From: Bacteroidota bacterium
GTDB lineage: Bacteria; Bacteroidota; Bacteroidia; Bacteroidales; VadinHA17
Assembly (NCBI GenBank): GCA_030613125.1
Contig: JAUWMO010000223.1
Location: 1-5,845 of the forward strand
Length of the DNA: 5,845 nt
Direction: 5' to 3'
Shown piece after piece: positions 1 to 5,547 of the stretch (position 1 is its first letter; each line of letters begins with the position of its first letter). Below the pieces are notes generated by a model. The model did no database searches. It was not told the DNA's origin and saw only the letters and a list, made by a program, of their open reading frames with translations. Made by a program: the position numbers and the translations under genes.

Positions 1-230
1 TGACCGGGACCATTGCTGCTATGTTCGGACTCGGGTTTTCAATTAACGACGCTGTGCGTATGGGGGTTTTTCTACATGGTTTTGCTGGTGATCTTGCAGC
101 AAAGGATAAAGGAGAAGATGGCCTCATCGCCAGTGATATTATGGATCAGCTACCTGCGTCCGTGAAAGCTTATCGTGAAGAATTTAATTCGATCATAGAA
201 GATTACTATCATAGTATTTATATTATTTAG
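1..230 (+). CDS. nnrD: ADP/ATP-dependent NAD(P)H-hydrate dehydratase, C-terminal end (partial)
   Basis: This is the C-terminal end of the YjeF/ribokinase-fold NAD(P)H-hydrate dehydratase, which uses ADP or ATP to dehydrate the damaged cofactors NADHX and NADPHX back to NADH and NADPH in the cytoplasm. The first complete codon is at 3 and the frame is open from the window edge, so the start lies upstream; the internal ATG at 21 is not a real start. The visible residues begin TGTIAAMFGLG, which normally follows directly after the catalytic GTGD motif, so the catalytic Asp should lie just outside the window. Further family signatures follow: DAVRMGVFLHGFAGDLAA and, near the end, GLIASDIMDQLP. 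In many bacteria this domain is fused behind an epimerase domain, which cannot be judged here. The gene ends 8 bases before the next start. Base composition is richer in GC than in the genes that follow. Confidence 0.9.
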   Translation, partial: TGTIAAMFGLGFSINDAVRMGVFLHGFAGDLAAKDKGEDGLIASDIMDQLPASVKAYREEFNSIIEDYYHSIYII

Positions 231-238
231 AGGCTAAA

Positions 239-502
239 ATGAAAGCATGGATTCTTGAAAATCAAGCACCAATTGAAATTAAAGACTACAATCTCATCTG
301 GCAGGAACGTTCGATTATCAGTTTAGCACATATCGCAAGGAAAGACGCAGTTGAATTTCTACAATTAGCAAATAAAATAACTCTTAAGGCACCTATTGAG
401 GTTTTTCCATTTGAGGATTTACAGGAAGCATTAATCCGGGTTAAACATGGAAAAGTAAATGGTAATGCTGTAATACAAATTGCAAAAGATGAAACAATTT
501 AG
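239..502 (+). CDS. Internally deleted zinc-binding alcohol dehydrogenase (probable pseudogene or mini-protein)
   Basis: The 87 residues read as the two ends of a medium-chain zinc alcohol dehydrogenase joined together. Residues 1-13 (MKAWILENQAPIE) match the usual extreme N-terminus of the family. Residues from about 16 onward (DYNLIWQERSIISLAH, then IEVFPFEDLQEALIRVKHG and NGNAVIQI) match the C-terminal catalytic-domain end. Members are usually about 330-350 residues, so roughly 250 are missing, including the GHE zinc-site region, the structural-zinc cysteines and the Rossmann NAD(P)-binding fold. It cannot be an active dehydrogenase. The frame is intact across the junction, near bases 275-286, and the remaining sequence is not visibly decayed. 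An AGAGG sequence at 229-233, five bases before the ATG, is the only plausible ribosome-binding site I noticed. The 3' end overlaps the next gene, so its translation may still serve coupling. An assembly collapse is an alternative explanation. Confidence 0.8.
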   Translation: MKAWILENQAPIEIKDYNLIWQERSIISLAHIARKDAVEFLQLANKITLKAPIEVFPFEDLQEALIRVKHGKVNGNAVIQIAKDETI

Positions 503-1082
503 CCTACTTGAGAAACAAGAGTCACTTGATGTTCTTAATTATCAGATTAGGGTTTGTGAAAGATGCAGTTTGTCTGTTACCCGAAAGCATGCTCTTACAG
601 GCGAAGGGAATATTGAGGCTCGTATTATGTTTGTTGCGCTTTCTCCGGGAGTAAAAGAAGATTCACAAAATCGAATGTTCATTGGCCCCTCCGGCCAGGT
701 TTTTGATAAATTGTTATACGCAGCAGGTATTGACAGGGAATTGGTCTTTATGACCAATCTGGTCAAATGTGTGTTGCCAAAGAATCGAAAGCCCTCAGTG
801 GATGAAATCGAATCGTGTAGTCATTTTCTGGACAAAGAAATTTTAATTATCCATCCTGAAGTCATCGTGCCTTTAGGCTATTATGCAACACTAACAATTT
901 TAACAAAATATCATGCTGATCCGCTGGCAGCGGAAATGAACTTTGCAAAGGTAAATGGCAAATTATTATTTCTTAATGGGGAAAAAATATTCCCATTGCC
1001 CCATCCGGCCGCACTTCTTTACAACCCATCTTTTGAACCAGATACAATAGAGAAATACAAAGAATTAAAAACTTTTATGTAA
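489..1082 (+). CDS. Fe-S uracil-DNA glycosylase superfamily protein (family 4-like, divergent)
   Basis: The protein resembles family 4 (UDGa) uracil-DNA glycosylases, which remove uracil from DNA and carry a structural 4Fe-4S cluster. With the ATG at 489 it has 197 residues, close to the usual ~200. Four cysteines fit the cluster pattern: C23 and C26 (CERC), C94 (NLVKC) and C110 (ESCSHFLD). Other family features are FIGPSGQVFDKLL, VFMTNLVKC, KNRKPSVDEI, a V(I)VPLG strand, and a C-terminal PHPAALLYNP segment with H172 at the catalytic-loop position. Motif 1, normally GEAPG, reads ALSPG (residues 51-55), so the polar residue of the active site is replaced. Activity and specificity are therefore uncertain. 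A TTG at 480 in the same frame could add three residues; I chose the ATG. The start lies inside the end of the preceding gene (14-base overlap), which suggests translational coupling. Confidence 0.85.
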   Translation: MKQFSLLEKQESLDVLNYQIRVCERCSLSVTRKHALTGEGNIEARIMFVALSPGVKEDSQNRMFIGPSGQVFDKLLYAAGIDRELVFMTNLVKCVLPKNRKPSVDEIESCSHFLDKEILIIHPEVIVPLGYYATLTILTKYHADPLAAEMNFAKVNGKLLFLNGEKIFPLPHPAALLYNPSFEPDTIEKYKELKTFM

Positions 1083-1112
1083 GACAGCAAGAAGAAGTTA
1101 TGATTTTGTCAG

Positions 1113-1946
1113 ATGAGTAAGAAAAGCCGGAAGGAAAACGGATTGAGTTGTAATGTAAAGAATAGTAGGAAAGAATTTAAAAATACTTATTATGGAATCT
1201 TTAAAACCGGGATAAGATGGATTGACGATGTAATACCTGAAGGATTACCATTGAAATCTACCACGGTGATTACAGGACCAGGTGGTTCGGGTAAACCGCT
1301 CATTGGGGAAATATTTGTTACCGCATGGTTGAAAAAAGGCGGAAGTGTTATTTTTATGTCACTGCAATACCCAGGTTCGGAATTTGTTGCTGAAAGCATA
1401 AAGAGTGTTACCGGATTAAATATTAATGATTATAAAGAAAAAATAATATTTCTACAGCTTGACACCGGAATATCAGAATATCAGGAAGTGAATAAAAGTC
1501 TTATTCTAGCAAATCTTGTAAAACCGGAAGTCTGGGAAAAGGTTTTAAATCTTGCTTCGGCAAAGTTGCCGGATGAAGAACCAGGAATTTTAATTTTCTG
1601 CTCTGCATTAAATCTCTTGTTGTTTTCACCAACTTATGGGGATGTGATTTTCGAAAAGATAAAAAGCACCATTGAAACAAATACTACCAAAACCTATATA
1701 TTTTCGGTCAGCACATCAGCTAAAGCAGAAGAAATTTCGCAATTGGAAGAAATTGCCGATAATTTAATCCTGTCCCGAAGTGAGAAACTCCCATTTCAAT
1801 TATTTATGAAGGTTCTTAAAATTAGAGGTGTATCATATACTTCGGCTGAAGTACAAGTTCCGATTTCTCCCAAAATATTAGAACATATTAAAGAAATGGC
1901 AGATCATAGCAGAAGTAAAGTGTTGCCTGCTATTTTAAAAACATAA
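1113..1946 (+). CDS. KaiC/RecA-superfamily ATPase-like protein with degenerate Walker motifs
   Basis: This 277-residue protein has the outline of a single KaiC-type RecA domain. After a basic N-terminal stretch comes the typical entry GIFKTGIRWIDDVIPEGLP (28-46), then a P-loop GPGGSGKP (55-62), a strand SVIFMSLQYPGSE (78-90) where KaiC proteins have an acidic YISFEE-like segment, and a C-terminal part with EIADNLILSR and MKVLKIRGVSYT (213-243), matching the usual hydrophobic strand followed by a basic K-x-R-G segment. Two catalytic positions deviate. The Thr/Ser after the P-loop Lys is Pro62, and the Walker B strand ILIFCSALN (159-167) has no Asp where KaiC proteins carry one. The protein may bind nucleotide without normal hydrolysis. 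Family members act in clock output, signalling or DNA-related processes; no specific function is assigned here. Its position directly after the glycosylase-like gene (30-base gap) is the only context clue. Confidence 0.75.
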   Translation: MSKKSRKENGLSCNVKNSRKEFKNTYYGIFKTGIRWIDDVIPEGLPLKSTTVITGPGGSGKPLIGEIFVTAWLKKGGSVIFMSLQYPGSEFVAESIKSVTGLNINDYKEKIIFLQLDTGISEYQEVNKSLILANLVKPEVWEKVLNLASAKLPDEEPGILIFCSALNLLLFSPTYGDVIFEKIKSTIETNTTKTYIFSVSTSAKAEEISQLEEIADNLILSRSEKLPFQLFMKVLKIRGVSYTSAEVQVPISPKILEHIKEMADHSRSKVLPAILKT

Positions 1947-1966
1947 ACAGTAAATCACAAATCCCT

Positions 1967-2485
1967 ATGTTAAGGATAATAATTTGGATAATAATGATTT
2001 TTGGCGGTAGTATTTTTGGATATTATCTCGATTATTTGATGTTTGAAAATATCCATCAATATATTATCCCTCATATTGTTAGTTTATTAATTGGTATTTT
2101 TCTGTTGTTACTTGTAATGAAAATCAGTAAAAATACCGGCAGGACACTTGCGAAATATGGACGAAAAGGCAAATTAAAAAGGATGCAAACTAATGTTCTT
2201 GCAAAACAGGGAATTTACAAATACATGAGACATCCGATGCACCTCGGATTATTCCTTCTTCCTCTTGGAATAGCTTTCTTAATTGGTTCGCCTTCGTTCA
2301 TTCTTATTATTGCACCCATAGAAATAATTTTTATGCTGATAATGATAAAATTAGTTGAAGAACCTGAAGCAATTAATAAATTCGGAGAGGAATATCTCAA
2401 CTATAAAAAACAAGTCCCATGGTTTTGTTTTAAAATCAAATGTTTGAAAGAGTTATTAGAAAATGTCCCAAAGAATTATGTATAA
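1967..2485 (+). CDS. Isoprenylcysteine carboxyl methyltransferase/phospholipid methyltransferase-family membrane protein
   Basis: This is a 172-residue integral membrane protein of the ICMT/PEMT-like family, which transfers a methyl group from SAM to lipid-like or prenylated substrates at the membrane; the true substrate in bacteria is generally unknown. Hydrophobic segments lie at about 3-22, 33-52 and 93-129 (the last probably a helical hairpin). Between them is a basic cytoplasmic stretch (KYGRKGKLKR, 63-72). The conserved SAM-binding part is clear: GIYKYMRHPMHLG (82-94) with the RHP triad at 88-90, then the EE pair at 131-132 and FGEEYLNYKKQVPWF (139-153). Length and topology fit a full-length small family member. 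It starts 20 bases after the ATPase-like gene, and its last 23 bases overlap the next reading frame, which supports co-transcription. No clear ribosome-binding site is present. Confidence 0.85.
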   Translation: MLRIIIWIIMIFGGSIFGYYLDYLMFENIHQYIIPHIVSLLIGIFLLLLVMKISKNTGRTLAKYGRKGKLKRMQTNVLAKQGIYKYMRHPMHLGLFLLPLGIAFLIGSPSFILIIAPIEIIFMLIMIKLVEEPEAINKFGEEYLNYKKQVPWFCFKIKCLKELLENVPKNYV

Positions 2486-2744
2486 GCATCTTTTCGGACC
2501 TGTTCCGTCACGCAGATTGGGTATGTCATTGGGAATTGATTTGATACCTAAAAAAGTTTGTTCATTAAACTGTGTTTACTGCGAAGTAGGAAAAACTACT
2601 GAACTTACTCTCGATGATTTGCATAATTTTTTAGGCATCCATATTAATGAAATAAATAAATATTTGGGAGCACTGGAGGCTAATAATAAAATTAGAACTG
2701 TTAACCTTGAAAGAGGAGTGTTTTATCAAATTAAACATAAATAA
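2463..2744 (+). CDS. Internally deleted radical SAM protein (probable pseudogene or mini-protein)
   Basis: The N-terminal half is a well-preserved radical SAM start of the COG0731-like type: YKHLFGPVPSRRLGMSLGID (7-26) followed by the cluster-binding CSLNCVYC motif, with Cys33, Cys37 and Cys40 in CxxxCxxC spacing. After GKTTELT (43-49) the sequence jumps into what in full-length relatives is the C-terminal helix-turn-helix-like end: TLDDLHNFLGIHINEINKYL, an ALEANNKI segment and ERGVFYQIK. Relatives are about 300 residues, so roughly 200 are missing, including the Gly-rich SAM-binding strand (GSGEPTL in relatives) and most of the barrel. The cluster site survives but the enzyme cannot be complete. 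The join, near bases 2601-2615, is in frame. The start overlaps the preceding gene by 23 bases; an in-frame ATG at 2478 is an alternative that fits the usual family N-terminus about as well. A real deletion and an assembly collapse both remain possible. Confidence 0.8.
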   Translation: MSQRIMYKHLFGPVPSRRLGMSLGIDLIPKKVCSLNCVYCEVGKTTELTLDDLHNFLGIHINEINKYLGALEANNKIRTVNLERGVFYQIKHK

Positions 2745-2766
2745 TTTTATTTTTCAAGTTAGTAAA

Positions 2767-3858
2767 ATGAAGAAAATAGGTTTAATAGTAAATCCCATAG
2801 CAGGAATGGGAGGTAGTGTCGGTTTAAAAGGGACTGATGGAGAAATATATAAAAAAGCCATAGAATTAGGTGCAAAACCGACAACACCTCAAAGAATTGA
2901 AGAAACACTTTCTTTGATTAAAAGGAAAGATGTCTATTTTATGGTTGCTCCGGATAAAATGGGGGCGGACTACATTAAAAAATTTGATTTTAAATATGAA
3001 GTAGTATCTGAAATAGGTGAAGAAACAAATGCAACTGATACAAAAAGGATTGTTCAGGATATGCTTGAGAAAGGTATTGATCTCCTGATTTTTGTTGGTG
3101 GAGATGGTACTGCAAGGGACATATACGATGTGTTAGATTTGAAAACTCCTGTTGTGGGTATTCCATCAGGAGTTAAAATGTTCAGTCCTGTTTTTGCACT
3201 TTCGCCTTCTGCAGCCGCTGAAATAATTAATACTGCAGGAAATCAATTTATCGAAAAAGAGGTTCTTGATATTGATGAAGAAGCCTTTAGGGAAAACAAA
3301 ATATCAGCAAAATTATATGGATACCTGAAAGTTCCAAAAAACATCACACTTCTCCAGGCGAAAAAGGAACCCTCAAATGTAAGCAAATCCGAAGAAGATA
3401 TAAAAGAGGAAATTGCGGATTACCTTATGGAAAATCTGGAAAAGGAAACACTTTATATTTTGGGCCCCGGAACCACTTTAAAAACAATTGCTGATAAAAT
3501 GGGAGTGGAAAAAACCTTATTGGGTATAGATGCTGTTTTCAATGGAAAGTTGGTTGGGAAAGATTTGAATGAGAAAGGATTATTAGCGATAATAAAGAAA
3601 AACCATAAATCAACAATTATAGTTACACCAATTGGTGGAAACGGATTTATATTCGGAAGGGCAAGTAAACAATTTACGCCTGAAGTTTTAAAATTGATAG
3701 AAAAAGAAAACATAGTTGTTGTGGCAACCGAAGATAAAATCAATAAGTTGGAGTGTTTAAGGGTTGATACAGGTGATATTGAAGTAGATAAAAGTTTGAA
3801 TGGATTTACAAAAGTAATTACAGGATATAAAAAAGAAACAATTACCGAAGTAAAATGA
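2767..3858 (+). CDS. ATP-NAD kinase family protein (COG3199/AcoX-like)
   Basis: This 363-residue protein belongs to the diacylglycerol-kinase/NAD-kinase fold group, in the branch predicted to phosphorylate NAD to NADP with ATP or another phosphate donor. The N-terminus KKIGLIVNPIAGMGG and the following GLKGTDG (19-25) are characteristic of this branch. The NAD-kinase signature FVGGDGTARD lies at 109-118 (GGDGT at 111-115), followed by PVVGIPSGVKMFSPVFA (128-144) and a C-terminal half containing LGPGTTLKTIA (232-242) and TPIGGNGFIFGRA (287-299). The length is normal for the family and nothing is missing. The frame extends upstream to a TTG at 2707, but the ATG at 2767 places the conserved strand at the very N-terminus as in relatives, so I chose it; no ribosome-binding site is visible. 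It overlaps the next gene by four bases (ATGA), a sign of translational coupling. Activity is family-based inference. Confidence 0.85.
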   Translation: MKKIGLIVNPIAGMGGSVGLKGTDGEIYKKAIELGAKPTTPQRIEETLSLIKRKDVYFMVAPDKMGADYIKKFDFKYEVVSEIGEETNATDTKRIVQDMLEKGIDLLIFVGGDGTARDIYDVLDLKTPVVGIPSGVKMFSPVFALSPSAAAEIINTAGNQFIEKEVLDIDEEAFRENKISAKLYGYLKVPKNITLLQAKKEPSNVSKSEEDIKEEIADYLMENLEKETLYILGPGTTLKTIADKMGVEKTLLGIDAVFNGKLVGKDLNEKGLLAIIKKNHKSTIIVTPIGGNGFIFGRASKQFTPEVLKLIEKENIVVVATEDKINKLECLRVDTGDIEVDKSLNGFTKVITGYKKETITEVK

Positions 3859-4820
3859 TAATCAATCTGCACATGAACGAAAATCCGTATTTACCTGCTG
3901 AAAGCATTAGAAAAGCAGCGGTAAAAGGGATGGAAAATGTAAACCGGTATTCCGAATTAAAATATTTGAATGAATTAAAAAAGCTTATTGGTAAATACAA
4001 CGATATGCCTTTAGACCGCGTAATTTTGAGTCCTGGTTCCGATTTTCTTTTACGGGAGGCAATCAATATTTTCTCAAAAGACAGGAAAATTATTATGGCG
4101 AACCCCTCATTTTTCCCGGTTTCGCAGTATGCCATGAAACTTGCACGTAAGCTAACAAAAATTCAACTTTTCCCTCCAGGTTTCAAACTAAATCCTGAAC
4201 TTATCTTAAAAGAACTTGATGAACCAACGCTCTTAATAATTGACAACCCTAATAATCCAACAGGAACAATCCTTTTGGATAATAAATTAGTTGAAAATAT
4301 CCTTAAAAACAAAAATGTATTGCTTTTGGTAGATGAGGCATATTATGAATTTTCAGGGCAAACTTTTGCAGGCCTGATTAAAAAGTATCCAAACTTTGCA
4401 ATAACAAGAACGATGGATAAAGCATTTTCTTTAGCCGGGCTTCGATTAGGGTATCTTTTGGCAGGCGATTGTTTTAAAGATCGATTTTTCGATTTCCCGG
4501 CATTTTTATCCAGGCCAAGCCTGTTTGCGGCAATTGAAGCATTAAAAAATCCTGAATATTTAACTCAAAACATCAAAAAAATAATAAGTGAAAGAACACG
4601 AATAGAAGAAGAACTAAAAAAAACAGGGATTGAAGTATTTCCGGGTAGTACAAATTTTATTCTGATAAAAAGTAAGATTCCCGACTTTGCAAGAAAGTTA
4701 ATGGACTCCGGAATTATAATAAAAGATTTATCCGAAGAATGGCTAAATGGTTTTTATAGAATTTCAATAGGCCTTCCTGAGGAAAACGATGCTTTATTAT
4801 CAATCATTAAAAATAACTAA
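3855..4820 (+). CDS. Histidinol-phosphate aminotransferase-like PLP-dependent enzyme
   Basis: This is a 321-residue fold-type I aminotransferase of the HisC/CobD group (class I/II). Recognisable elements are the N-terminal NLHMNENPYLP (4-14), RYSELKYLNELKKLIG (31-46; Tyr32 at the HisC cofactor-contact position), LSPGSDFLL (58-66), the DNPNNPTG block (130-137), VDEAYYEF (159-166; Asp160 and Tyr163 contact the cofactor), the Schiff-base Lys189 in TMDKAFSLAGLRLGY (186-200), and a C-terminal FYRISIG with Arg302 as the likely substrate-carboxylate ligand. HisC proteins usually read Ser-Lys at the active site; here it is Asp188-Lys189. The protein is somewhat shorter than typical HisC (~350) and starts close to the ENPY motif. 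No other histidine or cobalamin genes are nearby, so histidinol-phosphate transamination, threonine-phosphate decarboxylation or another reaction cannot be separated. It is coupled to the NAD kinase by an ATGA overlap. Confidence 0.85.
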   Translation: MIINLHMNENPYLPAESIRKAAVKGMENVNRYSELKYLNELKKLIGKYNDMPLDRVILSPGSDFLLREAINIFSKDRKIIMANPSFFPVSQYAMKLARKLTKIQLFPPGFKLNPELILKELDEPTLLIIDNPNNPTGTILLDNKLVENILKNKNVLLLVDEAYYEFSGQTFAGLIKKYPNFAITRTMDKAFSLAGLRLGYLLAGDCFKDRFFDFPAFLSRPSLFAAIEALKNPEYLTQNIKKIISERTRIEEELKKTGIEVFPGSTNFILIKSKIPDFARKLMDSGIIIKDLSEEWLNGFYRISIGLPEENDALLSIIKNN

Positions 4821-4822
4821 CC

Positions 4823-5455
4823 ATGCCTAAAACAGGACCTTTTGATAATTATTCCGATGAATATGATGATTGGTTTATTATCAATAAATATGCTTTCCAG
4901 TCAGAGTTAAATGCCATTAAAAAAGCTTTACCGGATAATGGAGATGTTGTTGAAGTTGGCATTGGAAGTGGGATTTTTGCCGAACCATTGGGGATTAAGG
5001 AAGGAATTGAACCTTCAAAAGCCATGCGTGAGAAAGCAAGAAAAAGGGGTGTCGGGGTTATAGATGCTGTGGCTGAGAAGCTCCCTTACGCCGATCAAAG
5101 TAAAGATGCTGTTTTAATGGTAACGACGATATGTTTTGTTGATGATATTTATAAATCTTTTCAGGAGGTGCATCGTGTTTTAAAAGATAATGGACATTTT
5201 ATTATTGGATTTGTGGATAAAAACAGCCCGATTGGTAAATTTTATTTAGAACAAAAAGACAAAAATGTTTTTTATAAAGATGCTATTTTTTTTGGGACAG
5301 AAGAATTATACGAAATATTAAAGGAGACTGAATTTAAAATTAATAATACATATCAAACTGTTTTCGGAAAAATTGAAGAAATAAATAAAGTACAAAATGT
5401 ATTGGCCGGTTATGGAAAAGGCAGTTTTGTGGTGATAAAAGCTCAAAAAATATAA
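4823..5455 (+). CDS. Class I SAM-dependent methyltransferase (Methyltransf_11 type)
   Basis: This 210-residue soluble methyltransferase transfers a methyl group from SAM to an unknown small molecule. The Rossmann core is clear: motif I VVEVGIGSGIFAEPLG (42-57), an acidic Glu63 at the end of the second strand (GIEPS) for the SAM ribose, AVAEKLPYADQSKDAVLMV (82-100) covering motifs II and III, and VHRVLKDNGHFIIGFVD (116-132) as post-motif III. The N-terminus (FDNYSDEYDDWFIINKYAFQ) has the typical tyrosine-rich cap helix. The C-terminus ends in a GKGSFVVIKAQ strand, so the protein appears complete. Only two bases separate it from the aminotransferase stop codon, making it the last clear member of the operon. 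The sequence does not identify the substrate; the adjacent aminotransferase and NAD kinase are the only hints. Confidence 0.88.
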   Translation: MPKTGPFDNYSDEYDDWFIINKYAFQSELNAIKKALPDNGDVVEVGIGSGIFAEPLGIKEGIEPSKAMREKARKRGVGVIDAVAEKLPYADQSKDAVLMVTTICFVDDIYKSFQEVHRVLKDNGHFIIGFVDKNSPIGKFYLEQKDKNVFYKDAIFFGTEELYEILKETEFKINNTYQTVFGKIEEINKVQNVLAGYGKGSFVVIKAQKI

Positions 5456-5547
5456 AAGCATTCAACAGTGTATACATAACTTGGTTATAGTGGATGAAGT
5501 GAATAACCTTCATAAAAGAAGCAAGATATTATTAGAATGAAAAAAAT
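5456..5547 (+). other. 92-base intergenic spacer with two overlapping inverted repeats
   Basis: This is the longest gap in the window. It contains an 8-base perfect palindrome TGTATACA (5469-5476) and two mutually exclusive 6-base stems: GGTTAT (5483-5488) with ATAACC (5503-5508), and ATGAAG (5494-5499) with CTTCAT (5508-5513). Neither stem is followed by a T run, so neither is a convincing intrinsic terminator. I find no good match to a sigma-70 promoter. A one-mismatch match to the Bacteroidota -7 element (TAACTTGG at 5477-5484) lacks an upstream TTG. The spacer may hold the promoter or operator of the downstream transporter gene, but the repeats are short enough to be chance. Confidence 0.3.

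Larger units (their letters stand above)
1..5455 (+). other. Probable nine-gene operon
   Basis: Nine consecutive reading frames share one strand. The steps between stop and next start are 8, -14, 30, 20, -23, 22, -4 and 2 bases, where negative values are overlaps. No spacer is long enough for an obvious promoter or terminator, so a single transcript starting upstream of the window is the simplest reading. Internal promoters inside coding sequence cannot be excluded. Two of the nine members are internally deleted yet keep their frames and their overlaps with neighbours. Confidence 0.6.

Noticed and set aside
266..403. Near-identical 15-base direct repeats (266-280 and 389-403, 12 of 15 matching) encoding APIE in the dehydrogenase remnant
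   Set aside because: Both copies sit where the family often has similar residues, the match is imperfect, and they do not coincide with the inferred deletion junction, so chance is the simpler explanation.
542..766. Reverse-strand open frame opposite the glycosylase-like gene
   Set aside because: It lies wholly within a strongly supported coding region, has no recognisable domain and is a shadow frame.
2707..2766. Twenty-residue N-terminal extension of the NAD kinase from a TTG start
   Set aside because: It overlaps the end of the radical SAM remnant in another frame. The ATG at 2767 puts the conserved first strand at the N-terminus, as in relatives.
3453..4135. Two reverse-strand open frames opposite the NAD kinase and aminotransferase genes
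   Set aside because: The hydrophobic translations arise from antisense reading of Lys-rich coding sequence (AAA codons read as TTT). They have no recognisable family features, and both regions are explained by the forward genes.
5508..5547. Possible intrinsic terminator of the operon
   Set aside because: The only stems are 6 bases long, AT-rich and not followed by a run of T.
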